Below, in pieces: positions 1 to 8,374 of a stretch of DNA of 64,000 nucleotides. A program made the position numbers and the translations under genes. Source of the stretch: Micromonospora sp. WMMA1947 (lineage in GTDB: Bacteria; Actinomycetota; Actinomycetes; Mycobacteriales; Micromonosporaceae); assembly GCF_027497355.1 (NCBI RefSeq), contig NZ_CP114909.1, positions 4,359,001-4,423,000 of the forward strand. Reading direction: 5' to 3'. Numbering within the stretch: position 1 is the stretch's first letter; every line of letters starts with the position of its first letter. A model generated the notes under the pieces. That model was not told where the DNA came from, ran no database searches, and saw only the letters and a list, made by a program, of their open reading frames with translations.

Positions 1-100
1 CCGTGCCGGTGTCGGTGATGGCGTGCACCGAGCCGGGGTCCCCGGGGGTGCCGAGGGCGACCTGGAGCTGAGGTGGTGGGGTGGGAGTGGGAGTGGTCAT
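1..100 (-). CDS. Partial protein of unknown function, N-terminus only
   Basis: The first 33 codons of a minus-strand gene run off the left edge of the window. The ATG at 98-100 is preceded on the minus strand by a strong GGAGG ribosome site five bases upstream, which is the main reason to call it. The visible N-terminus is Thr/Pro-rich followed by Gln-Leu-Gln-Val-Ala-Leu, with no signal peptide, and it has no internal stop. It diverges from the secreted hydrolase at 265. The family cannot be recognised from so little sequence. Confidence 0.55.
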   Translation of the reverse strand, partial: MTTPTPTPPPQLQVALGTPGDPGSVHAITDTGT

Positions 101-203
101 GACGTCCTCCACTGGACGTGAGTGCTTCGCCACCCACCGTAGGGCTGTGCGCCTGACCAGCGGATTCTTCGTCGTTGATCCGGCAGCGTCGATGTCCGGG
201 CCC

Positions 204-232
204 TTGCCGAGATCCGTTCACGAGCGTAGGAA
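204..232 (+). promoter_or_regulatory. Candidate promoter for the secreted hydrolase
   Basis: TTGCCG (204-209) and TAGGAA (227-232) are separated by 17 bases. A start near 239 would give a leader of about 26 bases to the GTG at 265. Both boxes are weak matches to the vegetative consensus, so this is only a plausible reading of the 164-base divergent gap. Confidence 0.3.
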
Positions 233-264
233 GAACACCACCGTCCGATGTCGAAGGAGACGCC

Positions 265-2298
265 GTGCCCACCCCCAGACGGCTCCGTCTCGCCGTGTCC
301 GCGTTGGTGACCGCGTCGGCCGTGCTGCTCGGCTCCGGCGCCGCCGCGGCGCCGTCCGTACCGCCCGCGCCGGCCGGTCAGCGGTCCTGCGACCCGATCG
401 ATCCGGCGGCCTGCCTGCTGCCGTTCCCCAACGACTACTTCACCGTGCCGGACCGCAGCACCCCGACCGGCAAGCGGGTCCGGTTCGCGGCTTCCGCGAT
501 GCCCGCCAACGTGCTCGGCGTGCCGATCGACCCGGCGGAGTGGAACCGGCAGGACGGATTCAGCCCCGGCTCGCCGATCCTGGCACGCGTACCCGGTCTC
601 GACGTCACGCGGACCCGGATCGCGCCGGTCACCGACGTGGGCCGCTCGCTGGCGCCGGACGCGCCGATCGTGCTGCTCGACGCCCGCACCGGCAAACGTA
701 CGCCGTACTGGGCCGAACTGGACGCGCACGCCGCGGGCAGCCCGGACCGGCAGGTGCTGATCATCCGGCCGGCGGTGGCGCTGACCGAGGGCACCCGGTA
801 CGTCGTCGGCCTGCGCGGCATGCGCGACGGCGACGGCACGCTCATCCCGGCGCCGAAGGCGTTCCGCGCCTACGTCACCGGAACCGGCCTGGACCGGCGG
901 GATCCGCGCGCGCCGCAGATGAAGCGGATCCTCGCCGACCTGACCCGGGCCGGCGTCAAGCGGCACAGCCTCTACCTGGCCTGGGACTTCACGGTCGCGA
1001 GCCGGCACGGCCTGACCGGGCGGATGCTGGCGGTCCGGGACGGCGCGTTCGCCGCGCTCGGGCGCCGCGCCCCCGCGTTCACCGTCACTCAGGTCACCGA
1101 CTACACGCCGGAACAGGACCCGCTGATCGCCCGGCAGGTGACCGGCACCGTCGCCGTGCCGTCCTACCTGACCGGTGACGGCGGACCGGGTTCCCGGCTG
1201 CACTACGGGCCGCCCGGCGGCGACGGCACCCCGCCGACGCCGAACGCGCTGCCCACACCGTCCGGCGCGACGGTGGCGGCCGACTTCGTCTGCAACATCC
1301 CGCGCAGCGCCTCCGCCGCGAAACCGGCCCATCTGTCGCTCTACGGCCACGGGCTGCTCGGCCGGCCGACCGAGATCAACGCCGGCAACGTCAAGACCAT
1401 GTCGCAGACGTACGACTTCACGTTCTGCGCGACGAGCTGGATCGGCATGGCGGCCGCCGACGTCCCGTACGTCGCCGGTGCCTTCACCGACCTCAGCGCC
1501 TTCCCCGCGGTGGCCGACCGGCTCCAGCAGAGCTTCCTGAACTTCCTGTTCCTGGGCCGGACGATGATCCACCGCAACGGCTTCGCCGCCCACCCGGCGT
1601 TCCGCGACGCCGCCGGGCGGCCGCTGATCGACGTGGCCGGCGGCCTGCACTACGACGGCAACAGCCAGGGCGGCATCAACGGCGGCGCGCTCACCGCCAT
1701 CGCCCAGGACTGGACCCGGTCGGTGCTCGGCGTGCCCGCGATGAACTACTCGACGCTGCTGCAGCGCAGCGTCGACTTCGCTCCGTTCCAGACGGTGCTG
1801 GACGGCTACTACCCGGACAAGGTGGACCAGCAGCTGATCTTCGCGCTGCTCCAGATGCTGTGGGACCGGTCCGAGGCCAACGGGTACGCCCAGCACATGA
1901 CCGACCGGCCGCTGCCGCGTACCCCGGCGCACCGGGTGCTGATGCACGTCGCCTTCGCCGACCAGCAGGTCTCCACGGTCGCGGCGGAGGTGCAGGCCCG
2001 CACCATCGGCGCCCGCCTGCACACCCCGGCGCTCGCCGACGGCTGGTCACCGGACGTGCGGCCGTTCTGGGGCATCGCGCCGATCCGCCGGTACCCGTAC
2101 GCCGGCTCGGCCATGGTGGTGTGGAACAGCGGCGCCGCGTACGCGCCGCCGCCGACGAACCTCGCCCCCGCCGGACCGGAGTACGGCGAGGACTCGCACG
2201 AGTTCCCGCGCGCCCAGGCCGGCGCCCAGCGGCAGAAGGCGGTGTTCCTGCTCACCGGCAAGGTGATCGACGTCTGCGCGGGCGGCCCCTGCCCGTGA
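265..2298 (+). CDS. Secreted alpha/beta-hydrolase-like protein (GNSQG lipase/esterase type)
   Basis: This is a 677-residue exported protein, probably an esterase or lipase acting outside the cell. I chose the GTG at 265, not the upstream ATG at 175, because AAGGAGA lies four bases before it. It also starts directly on a signal peptide: Arg-rich n-region, a hydrophobic core, then an Ala-rich cleavage site near residue 27. The mature start has two cysteines and a Leu-Pro-Phe-Pro-Asn-Asp-Tyr-Phe motif, as in the N-terminal domain of bacterial virulence-factor lipases. A Tyr-Gly-His-Gly-Leu-Leu-Gly stretch follows in mid-protein. The nucleophile elbow is Gly-Asn-Ser-Gln-Gly-Gly with Ser about residue 467. 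The acid and His of the triad are not assigned and the substrate is unknown. The gene looks monocistronic or paired with the next one 74 bases downstream. Confidence 0.7.
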   Translation: MPTPRRLRLAVSALVTASAVLLGSGAAAAPSVPPAPAGQRSCDPIDPAACLLPFPNDYFTVPDRSTPTGKRVRFAASAMPANVLGVPIDPAEWNRQDGFSPGSPILARVPGLDVTRTRIAPVTDVGRSLAPDAPIVLLDARTGKRTPYWAELDAHAAGSPDRQVLIIRPAVALTEGTRYVVGLRGMRDGDGTLIPAPKAFRAYVTGTGLDRRDPRAPQMKRILADLTRAGVKRHSLYLAWDFTVASRHGLTGRMLAVRDGAFAALGRRAPAFTVTQVTDYTPEQDPLIARQVTGTVAVPSYLTGDGGPGSRLHYGPPGGDGTPPTPNALPTPSGATVAADFVCNIPRSASAAKPAHLSLYGHGLLGRPTEINAGNVKTMSQTYDFTFCATSWIGMAAADVPYVAGAFTDLSAFPAVADRLQQSFLNFLFLGRTMIHRNGFAAHPAFRDAAGRPLIDVAGGLHYDGNSQGGINGGALTAIAQDWTRSVLGVPAMNYSTLLQRSVDFAPFQTVLDGYYPDKVDQQLIFALLQMLWDRSEANGYAQHMTDRPLPRTPAHRVLMHVAFADQQVSTVAAEVQARTIGARLHTPALADGWSPDVRPFWGIAPIRRYPYAGSAMVVWNSGAAYAPPPTNLAPAGPEYGEDSHEFPRAQAGAQRQKAVFLLTGKVIDVCAGGPCP

Positions 2299-2372
2299 CG
2301 TAGCGCCGCGGCCGACGCAACTCCGACGCCGACCGGCTCGTTGGGGCCACGAGGGGTGGGCGGAGGAGGGCG

Positions 2373-3608
2373 ATGGCGGCCGGACGGGGTGCGGAACTGC
2401 TGCGCCCACCGTCGAGTTCGGGCCGGGCCACGCTCCTGGAACTGTTCTTCGACCTGGCCTTCGTGGTGGCCCTCGCCCGGGTCTCCCAGCGCTTCGTGGC
2501 CTTGGCCGACACCACCGGGTGGGCGCTCGTCACCGGGTTCGGCCACACCCTGCTGCTGTTCCTGGCGCTGTGGCTGATCTGGTCGCACACCGCCTGGATC
2601 ACCAGCCGCTACGAGCCCGAGCAGCCGATCATCCAGGCCGTGGTGGTCGGCACCATGTTCGCGAGCCTGGTCATGGCGGTGACGCTGCCCCGCGCCATGG
2701 AGGAGCGGGCGGTGCCGTTCGCTGTCGCGTACCTGATGGTGATGGTGGTGCGGCCGCTGACGATCGGCGTCGCGCTGCGCGGCCATCCGCGGCGGCTGGT
2801 GCCGTTCCGGCTCGCCGCGTGGGCGGCGGTGAGCGCGCCCGTCTGGCTGGCCGGCGCGCTGGGCCCGGAGCACCTTCGCCTGCCGCTGTGGACGCTCGCC
2901 CTCGCCGTGGACTACCTGGCCTGGACGCTGGGCTGGCCGCTGCCCCGGGTCGGTGCCTCGGCGGTGGGCCGCTGGCGGATCGCGGGTACGCATCTCGCCG
3001 ACCGCTACCAGCAGATGTTCCTCATCGCGCTCGGCGAGTCGATCCTGGTCATCGGGTTGGTCTTCGGCGGGGTGGACTACTCGGCCGAGCGGGCGGCGGC
3101 CTTCGTGGTCGCGTTCGCCACCACCGCGTTGCTCTGGCGGATCTACTTCCACCGGGCCGGTCTGCTGCTGCCCGAGGCGATGGGCCGGGCGGCCATGCCC
3201 GGCCGGCTGGGTGCCACGTCGGAACGGACGCATCTGCTGATCGTGCTCAGCGTGCTGGTCACCTCGGTGGGTTACGAACTGGTGATCGACAACCCGTACG
3301 GCCCGCCCCGGCCCGGCTGGCTGCTGTTCGTGATCGGGGGTCCGGCGCTGTTCCTCGTCGCCCGGATGCGGCTGGAGTACGAGATCTTCGGCCGGGTCTC
3401 CCCGTCCCGGGTCGTCGGCCTGCTGCTTCTGGTGGTGGTCACGCCGGGCGCGGCGCTCGGGACGCCGATGGCCGTGTTGATCGCGGTGGGCGTGGTGCTG
3501 GCCCTGGTGGCCTGCCTCGACACGGTGCGCGACCGCTGGCGGCCGCCGGAGGTGCGGGTCTCGCCGGTCGGGCGGGAGGAGGGCGGCGAGCGCGACGCCG
3601 AGGCGTGA
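2373..3608 (+). CDS. Low temperature requirement protein A (LtrA) family membrane protein
   Basis: A 411-residue polytopic membrane protein with many hydrophobic segments. The N-terminus carries the family signature Glu-Leu-Phe-Phe-Asp-Leu-Ala-Phe-Val followed by Trp-Ser-His-Thr-Ala-Trp, as in LtrA proteins (first described in Listeria; biochemical role unresolved). A second family hallmark, a Tyr-Gln-Gln-Met-Phe-Leu-Ile-Ala-Leu-Gly-Glu-Ser segment, lies near residue 215. The ATG at 2373 follows GGAGGAGGG. Length is normal for the family. The C-terminal 25 residues are charged and cytoplasmic-looking. Nothing nearby hints at its job. Confidence 0.85.
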   Translation: MAAGRGAELLRPPSSSGRATLLELFFDLAFVVALARVSQRFVALADTTGWALVTGFGHTLLLFLALWLIWSHTAWITSRYEPEQPIIQAVVVGTMFASLVMAVTLPRAMEERAVPFAVAYLMVMVVRPLTIGVALRGHPRRLVPFRLAAWAAVSAPVWLAGALGPEHLRLPLWTLALAVDYLAWTLGWPLPRVGASAVGRWRIAGTHLADRYQQMFLIALGESILVIGLVFGGVDYSAERAAAFVVAFATTALLWRIYFHRAGLLLPEAMGRAAMPGRLGATSERTHLLIVLSVLVTSVGYELVIDNPYGPPRPGWLLFVIGGPALFLVARMRLEYEIFGRVSPSRVVGLLLLVVVTPGAALGTPMAVLIAVGVVLALVACLDTVRDRWRPPEVRVSPVGREEGGERDAEA

Positions 3609-3629
3609 ACCGTCGCCTGGCACCGGGGG

Positions 3630-3643
3630 AGAACGATCGGTCT
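3630..3643. promoter_or_regulatory. Probable TetR operator, copy 1
   Basis: AGAACGATCGGTCT is an imperfect palindrome and one of three related 14-mers in this region (others at 3682 and 4929). It abuts the -35 box of the small membrane-protein promoter. Confidence 0.5.
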
Positions 3644-3671
3644 TGACGGCGGGTCGCCGCGCGGTCATGCT
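3643..3671 (+). promoter_or_regulatory. Promoter of the small membrane-protein gene
   Basis: TTGACG (3643-3648) and CATGCT (3666-3671) are spaced 17 bases apart. The -35 is strong and the -10 is modest. TetR-type operators lie immediately before the -35 and just after the predicted start, an arrangement expected of a repressed promoter. Confidence 0.5.
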
Positions 3672-3681
3672 TGCGCAAGAC

Positions 3682-3695
3682 AGAACGTTCGTTCT
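3682..3695. promoter_or_regulatory. Probable TetR operator, copy 2
   Basis: AGAACGTTCGTTCT has perfect 6-base arms (AGAACG/CGTTCT) around a 2-base centre. It lies about 10 bases after the -10 box of the membrane-protein promoter and shares an 11-base core (CAGAACGTTCG) with the site in front of tetR. Confidence 0.6.
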
Positions 3696-3729
3696 CCCCA
3701 GCGGCGCCGACGGCCGCCGAGAGGAAGTC

Positions 3730-4305
3730 ATGACCTCCGTTACCGCCCCCCGAATCCCGACCACTGCAGCCGGCCTGCGGCGGCTGTACGTCGTCCGGTT
3801 CGTCTTCGCCGCCGTCTGGGCAGCCGTGACGTTCCCGCTCGCCGGGCACCTCGACCCCGTGACTGTGGCGCTGCTCGTGATCTACCCGCTGTTCGACGTG
3901 GCCGCCGCCGTGGCCGACATCAGAGCCTCGCGGGCCACCGGATCGCCGGCCCTGCTGTACGTGAACGTCGCGGTCAGCCTGCTGGCCGCCGCCGGCCTGG
4001 CCGTCGCCGGCGCGTCCGGTGTTCCCGCGGTGCTGCGGGTGTGGGGCGCCTGGGCGGTCGTGGCCGGTCTCGTCCAGTTGATCGTGGCCGTGCCGCGCCG
4101 CCGGATGGGTGGCCAGTGGCCGATGATCCTCAGCGGCGGCATCTCGGTCCTCGCCGGGGTGTCGTTCCTCGCCGCCGCCTCCGGGCCGGATCCGGCCCTG
4201 GCCGGCGCGATCGGCTACGCCGTCCCGGGTGCCGTCTTCTTCCTCGTCTCGGCCGTCCGCCTCGGCCGCGCCGCGCGGGCGGGGGCGTCGCCCGAGGCGG
4301 GCTGA
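3730..4305 (+). CDS. Small integral membrane protein, HdeD/DUF308-like
   Basis: A 191-residue protein of about six hydrophobic segments with short loops and a basic tail. The overall look is that of DUF308/HdeD-like membrane proteins, a weak assignment made on topology. The start is the ATG at 3730, preceded by GAGGAAG. The upstream in-frame ATG at 3643 falls inside the promoter and is rejected. Two TetR-type operators bracket its promoter, so it is probably induced when the neighbouring repressor binds its ligand. Its last 91 bases overlap the 3' end of the convergent tetR gene. Confidence 0.65.
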   Translation: MTSVTAPRIPTTAAGLRRLYVVRFVFAAVWAAVTFPLAGHLDPVTVALLVIYPLFDVAAAVADIRASRATGSPALLYVNVAVSLLAAAGLAVAGASGVPAVLRVWGAWAVVAGLVQLIVAVPRRRMGGQWPMILSGGISVLAGVSFLAAASGPDPALAGAIGYAVPGAVFFLVSAVRLGRAARAGASPEAG

Positions 4306-4910
4306 ACGCCGGAGCCGGCCGGACCGCGCCCGGTGCCGGCGCGCAGGAGCCCTTCGACCCCGCGCAGGAACGTCTCCGACACCAGCGCGGGGTCGAAGAG
4401 GCATCCGGCCGCCATGGCGCCGTCGCGGAGCATGACGAAGTGACGCGCGGCGGCCTCCGCAGTCGCCTCGTGGACCTGCGCCATCTGGGCGGTGAGCGTG
4501 TCCAGGAACCACTGGCGGTGAGCGATGATCTCCTGGTGCACCGGATGCTCGTCGTCCGGGTATTCCGCTGCGGCGTTCAGGAATGCGCACCCGCGGAATC
4601 CGGGGGAGCGGATGAGCGCGGCGATTCCCTCGGCGACGGCGAGCAGACGATCGACCGGCCCCGGATGGCCCGCGATCGCCGCCTCCACGGCGGTGCGGTC
4701 CATTTCGTGCACCCGGCGCAGATAGGCGAGAATGAGATCGTCCTTGCCGGGGAAGTGCCGGTAAAAGGTGGCGCGGGTGACTTTCGCCTCGGCGATGATC
4801 CGGTCGACCCCGACGGAATGGATGCCCTCGGCGTAGAAGACCCGGGTCGCGGTGTCGAGAAGCCGGAGTTGTGCCTCCGAGGGCCGGGTGCCAGAGCTCT
4901 CACGCGCCAT
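4215..4910 (-). CDS. TetR/AcrR family transcriptional repressor
   Basis: A 231-residue one-component repressor. The N-terminal helix-turn-helix lies at about residues 15-60, with the recognition segment Val-Thr-Arg-Ala-Thr-Phe-Tyr-Arg-His-Phe followed by Lys-Asp-Asp-Leu, typical of TetR. The helical ligand-binding domain follows, then a 30-residue Pro/Ala/Arg tail that is coded in the overlap with the convergent gene. It begins with ATG at 4908-4910. An operator-like palindrome lies 19 bases upstream and two more copies flank the membrane-protein promoter, suggesting autoregulation plus control of that gene. The divergent alpha/beta hydrolase may share the same operator. The inducing ligand is unknown. 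Confidence 0.85.
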   Translation of the reverse strand: MARESSGTRPSEAQLRLLDTATRVFYAEGIHSVGVDRIIAEAKVTRATFYRHFPGKDDLILAYLRRVHEMDRTAVEAAIAGHPGPVDRLLAVAEGIAALIRSPGFRGCAFLNAAAEYPDDEHPVHQEIIAHRQWFLDTLTAQMAQVHEATAEAAARHFVMLRDGAMAAGCLFDPALVSETFLRGVEGLLRAGTGRGPAGSGVQPASGDAPARAARPRRTAETRKKTAPGTA

Positions 4911-4928
4911 GGGCCCATGCTAACGAAC

Positions 4929-4942
4929 AGAACGTTCGGTCC
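4929..4942. promoter_or_regulatory. Probable TetR operator, copy 3 (tetR/hydrolase gap)
   Basis: AGAACGTTCGGTCC matches the operators at 3630 and 3682 and sits 19 bases upstream of the tetR start, in the gap shared with the divergent alpha/beta hydrolase gene. Confidence 0.55.
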
Positions 4943-5142
4943 GGGACTGCCCCGCCGGCGGCCCTGCGCGGGTACGGCTCTCAGCATTCTCTCAGCCGGG
5001 TGTTCCTGGGAATCGGTTGCACGATTCGGGACCGTCCGATAACGCCCGCAGCCGTTCTCCGACGTTTCCGTATTCCGCTGACAGCGATTCCGCGCGTGCC
5101 CGATATTGGAGACTCCACCGTGCCTTTCGGAAGGAATGACAG

Positions 5143-5883
5143 ATGAGCGCAGCAGCCATGCCGGGGACCGGAATGCCGACTGTCGTGCTCGTTCACGGGG
5201 CATTCGTGGACGGGTCGAGCTGGAACGGGGTGATCGCCGATCTCCAGCGCCGGGGCTACCCGGTCATCGCCCTCGCGAACCCGGTGCGCAGCGTGCAGCG
5301 GGACGCCGCCTACCTGCGTGCCCTCGTGGACAGCCTGTCCGGACCGGTCGTGCTGGCCGCCCACTCGTACGGCGGCGCGGTCATCACCGAGGCCGCGGAG
5401 GGCGCGGCGAACGTGCGGGCCCTGGTCTACGTCGCCAGCTTCAGCCCGGACGTCGGCGAGTCGGTGGCCGACGTGAACGCGAAGTTCCCCGGCAGCCGGC
5501 TCGCCGACAACATCCAGGCGGTGCCGATTCCCGCCCAGGACGGCAGCGCGGACATGGATCAGTACGTCAAGCAGGAGACCTACCCGGACTTCTTCGCCCC
5601 CGACGTCCCCCGGGAGCAGGCGGTGGTGATGGCTGCCACGCAGCGGCCGGCCGCGGCGAACACGCTGACCGACGCGGTGACGCGGGCCGCCTGGAAGATC
5701 ATCCCGTCCTGGACGCTCGTGTCCACCCAGGACCTGGCGATCCCGCCGGACCTGCAGCGCTTCATGGCCCAGCGGGCCGGGTCCACGACGGTCGAGGTCG
5801 ACGCGTCGCACGCGGTGACGGTCTCGCAGCCGGGCGCCGTCGCGGATTTCATCGACACCGCGGCCCGAGCCACCGCGCAGTAG
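5143..5883 (+). CDS. Alpha/beta hydrolase
   Basis: A 246-residue cytoplasmic alpha/beta hydrolase. The oxyanion-hole motif is Val-Leu-Val-His-Gly-Ala-Phe near residue 17. The nucleophile elbow is Ala-His-Ser-Tyr-Gly-Gly with Ser about 75, and the catalytic His is in Ala-Ser-His-Ala-Val at about 223. It resembles the EstA-like hydrolases that are common next to TetR genes in actinomycetes. It has no signal peptide. An AAGGAA ribosome site precedes the ATG at 5143. It is transcribed away from tetR across a 232-base gap holding operator copy 3, so it is a likely second target of that repressor. The substrate is not evident. Confidence 0.8.
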   Translation: MSAAAMPGTGMPTVVLVHGAFVDGSSWNGVIADLQRRGYPVIALANPVRSVQRDAAYLRALVDSLSGPVVLAAHSYGGAVITEAAEGAANVRALVYVASFSPDVGESVADVNAKFPGSRLADNIQAVPIPAQDGSADMDQYVKQETYPDFFAPDVPREQAVVMAATQRPAAANTLTDAVTRAAWKIIPSWTLVSTQDLAIPPDLQRFMAQRAGSTTVEVDASHAVTVSQPGAVADFIDTAARATAQ

Positions 5884-5890
5884 TCTCCGG

Positions 5891-5938
5891 CGGCCGGCAC
5901 ACCAATGTCCTAGGACGGTCTAGCGGGTGTGCCGGCCG
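5891..5938. terminator. Bidirectional hairpin terminator between convergent genes
   Basis: A perfect 13-bp inverted repeat (arms 5891-5903 and 5926-5938, CGGCCGGCACACC and its complement) lies in the 78-base gap between the hydrolase and the convergent decarboxylase gene. Its loop contains the palindrome GTCCTAGGAC. There is no T-run, as usual in high-GC actinomycetes. Confidence 0.75.
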
Positions 5939-5961
5939 TCGCGGCGGGGCGTCGTGTGCGC

Positions 5962-7116
5962 TCAGAGCAGCACCTCGACCGGCGCCGGGTGGCCGAGGAA
6001 GTGCACCGGACTGGCGGTCGGCCCGTACGCCCCGGACTGGTGCACCACCACCAGGTCGCCGACCTCGCACCGGGGCAGCTCCACCCGGCGGCCGAGCGTG
6101 TCCAGCGGCGTGCACAGCGGTCCGACCACGGTGACGGTCTCCCGCTCGTCGGCCGGCTTCGCGGTCACCGCCGACACCGGGTAGTTGCGGCGTACCACCT
6201 GGCCGAAGTTGCCGGAGGCGGCGAGGTGGTGGTGCATGCCGCCGTCGACCACCAGGAACGTCTCGCCGCGGGAGTGCTTGCGCTCGACCACCCGGCTGAC
6301 GAAGACGCCCGCCTCGCCGACCAGGTACCGCCCCAGCTCCAGCACGACGGCCGTGTCCGGGTGGCGGCGGCGCCACCGCTCCACCTCCACGGCCAGGTGC
6401 CGGCCGTACGCGGCCAGGTCCAGCGCCTCGTCGCGGGGGAAGTACGGGATGCCGAGCCCGCCGCCGATGTTGACGTGGGCGAGGTCCAGCCGGTGCTCGC
6501 GTACCAGCCGGTCGGCCAGCGCGAAGGTCTGGCTGACGCCGGTGGCCAGCGCGTCCAGGCGCAGGTTCTGCGACCCGGCGAAGATGTGCAACCCGCACAG
6601 TCCGCGCCGGCCCGGCCCGCGCAGCACCTCGCCGACCGCCTCGGCGTCGATGCCGAACTGGGTCGCGCCGCCGCCCATCGTCATTCCGGAACCGGAAAGC
6701 TGGAAGTCCGGGTTGACCCGCAGCGCGAACCGGGCGGACCGGCCGACCGCCGTCTCGATCCGGCGCAGCCGGGCCAGCTCGTCGCCGGACTCGACGTTGA
6801 GGACCACACCGGCGGCGATCGCGGCGGCCAGCTCCGGGTCACGCTTGCCCGGCCCGGCGAAACTGATCTGCTCCCGGTCGACGGCGGTGCCGAGCGCGGT
6901 GAGCAGCTCACCGTGGCTGGCCACGTCGAGCCCGTCGACGAGCGGCGCGAGGCGCTGCACCAGGGCCGGCATCGGGTTGGCCTTGATCGCGTAGTGCAGC
7001 AGCACGCCGCCGGGCAGGGCGGCCCGCAGCTCGGCGACCCGGCGGCGGACGGCGGCGAAGTCGTACAGGTAGAAGGGCGTACGGCCGGCGATGTCGGCGG
7101 CGAGGTTCAGGTCCAT
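5962..7116 (-). CDS. PLP-dependent amino-acid decarboxylase (fold type III, LysA/ornithine decarboxylase-like)
   Basis: A 384-residue alanine-racemase-fold decarboxylase. The PLP lysine is in Tyr-Ala-Ile-Lys-Ala-Asn-Pro (Lys45). A His-Ile-Phe-Ala-Gly-Ser segment and a Gly-rich phosphate-binding loop Asn-Ile-Gly-Gly-Gly-Leu-Gly follow. The second active-site cysteine is in Gly-Pro-Leu-Cys-Thr-Pro-Leu-Asp (Cys335). It resembles the decarboxylases of exosortase-A clusters and BtrK of butirosin synthesis more than true diaminopimelate decarboxylase. It is the last gene of the 12-gene ACP operon and its ATG shares one base with the stop of the ATP-grasp gene, so the two are translationally coupled. 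Decarboxylation of an aminoacyl-ACP or of a free amino acid are both possible. Confidence 0.8.
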   Translation of the reverse strand: MDLNLAADIAGRTPFYLYDFAAVRRRVAELRAALPGGVLLHYAIKANPMPALVQRLAPLVDGLDVASHGELLTALGTAVDREQISFAGPGKRDPELAAAIAAGVVLNVESGDELARLRRIETAVGRSARFALRVNPDFQLSGSGMTMGGGATQFGIDAEAVGEVLRGPGRRGLCGLHIFAGSQNLRLDALATGVSQTFALADRLVREHRLDLAHVNIGGGLGIPYFPRDEALDLAAYGRHLAVEVERWRRRHPDTAVVLELGRYLVGEAGVFVSRVVERKHSRGETFLVVDGGMHHHLAASGNFGQVVRRNYPVSAVTAKPADERETVTVVGPLCTPLDTLGRRVELPRCEVGDLVVVHQSGAYGPTASPVHFLGHPAPVEVLL

Positions 7117-8357
7117 CAGGGCTCCACGCGGTAGAGGGTGAGGTCACGCAGCAGGTCCATGTCGTGGCCGAAGGCGGCCCGGTCGGCGCCGAAGACCATG
7201 AACTCGGCCGACGGCGGCTCGACGATGTGCGCGCTGGCGCGCGCGACGGTCTCACCGACCGACACGTGCACCCGCACGGTGTGCTCGCTGCGCAGCGCGG
7301 GCACGTCGACGGCGCTGACCCGGCCGGCGCGACGGGGAGTGATCACCCAGGCCCCCAGCTCGCCGGTCGGCCGGGGCCGCACCGCGTACGGCTCGCCGGC
7401 CCGCAGCAGGTAGTGCGCGAGGTCGATGTCGACGCCGTGGGTGCGCAGGTAGACGGCGCGCATCTCGCCGCCGGGCGGCCGGGCCGCGACCTCCAGGAAG
7501 ACCAGCTCGCCGTCGGGCGTGCCGAACACCTCCATGTGCACGCCGCCGTCCGGTGGCCGCAGCGCCTCGAGTGCCCGGTGGCCGAACTCGGTCACCCGTA
7601 CGGCCGCCGGGTCGTCGGCGGGCAGCGTCCACACGCCGAGCGACCGCCCGGCGGCGAATTCCATGCAGGGGTTGAGGTTGGCGCAGACGTTGCTCCACAC
7701 CACCCGGCCGTCCTGCACGAGGGCGTCGAAGTTGTAGAGCGTGCCGGAGACGAACTCGTCGACCTCGTAGCTGTTGCGATCCTTGGGGGAGGACGCCCAG
7801 CTCGCCCAGGCGCGTAGCGCCGCCGGGCCGTCCAGCCGCCGCACGTCCATGCTGGCGTACCTGTCGACCGGCTTGACCACCATCGGGAAGCCGATCTCCG
7901 CGGCGATCCGCTCGCAGTAGCCGCGCGGGTCCGCGGCGTGCTCGTCCCGGTCGAAGCGCAGGTGCCGTGGCAGCCGCAGTCCGCTGCCGGCGAGCGCGGC
8001 CTTGCTGGCCATCTTGTCCACGAACGGCAGCAGGCGCGCGGCCGGCCAGCCGTCAGTGCCGAAGTGCTCGGCGAGCCGTGCGCAGAGCAGCTCGCAGGAC
8101 TCGTCGTTGGTGAGGAACCGGAGCTGCTCCGGCCGGGGGCGGGGCAGCTCCCGGTCCAGCAACGCCACCAGGTCGGTCGTCTCCATGTCGTCGGGCACCA
8201 CGACGCGGGCGTACGCGGCGCGCTGCTCGTCGGTGAGCCGGCGCGCGTAGTGCGGGCTGGAGACCAGCCAGAGTTCCGCGTCCGCCAGCCGGCCCAGGTC
8301 GGCCAGTCCGGAGCGGATCACGTTGTCGTTGATGAGGACGACGTACAGCTTCTTCAC
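7116..8357 (-). CDS. ATP-grasp ligase
   Basis: A 413-residue ATP-grasp protein. After an N-terminal pre-ATP-grasp domain come Gly-Phe-Pro-Met-Val-Val-Lys-Pro near residue 175 (nucleotide-binding strand) and Asp-Glu-Phe-Val-Ser-Gly in the next strand. The Mg-binding segment is Glu-Val-Phe-Gly-Thr ... Glu-Val-Ala-Ala-Arg-Pro-Pro-Gly-Gly near residue 300. Such enzymes join a carboxylate to an amine or thiol through an acyl phosphate. The gene lies between a KAS III gene and the PLP decarboxylase. An ACP is encoded in the same operon, so loading an amino acid onto the carrier, as BtrJ does, is the leading hypothesis. Dipeptide-type ligation is the alternative. The start is the ATG at 8357. Confidence 0.75.
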   Translation of the reverse strand: MKKLYVVLINDNVIRSGLADLGRLADAELWLVSSPHYARRLTDEQRAAYARVVVPDDMETTDLVALLDRELPRPRPEQLRFLTNDESCELLCARLAEHFGTDGWPAARLLPFVDKMASKAALAGSGLRLPRHLRFDRDEHAADPRGYCERIAAEIGFPMVVKPVDRYASMDVRRLDGPAALRAWASWASSPKDRNSYEVDEFVSGTLYNFDALVQDGRVVWSNVCANLNPCMEFAAGRSLGVWTLPADDPAAVRVTEFGHRALEALRPPDGGVHMEVFGTPDGELVFLEVAARPPGGEMRAVYLRTHGVDIDLAHYLLRAGEPYAVRPRPTGELGAWVITPRRAGRVSAVDVPALRSEHTVRVHVSVGETVARASAHIVEPPSAEFMVFGADRAAFGHDMDLLRDLTLYRVEP

Positions 8358-8374
8358 GCGACTCTCCTCGCGGG

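Noticed and set aside
3643..3729. Upstream start for the small membrane protein
   Set aside because: These codons lie within the promoter and operator; the ATG at 3730 has a GAGGAAG ribosome site and starts a normal N-terminus.
5962..7116. lysA (diaminopimelate decarboxylase)
   Set aside because: PLP motifs agree with the superfamily, but the gene is the last member of an ACP biosynthetic operon, so a lysine-pathway role is unlikely.
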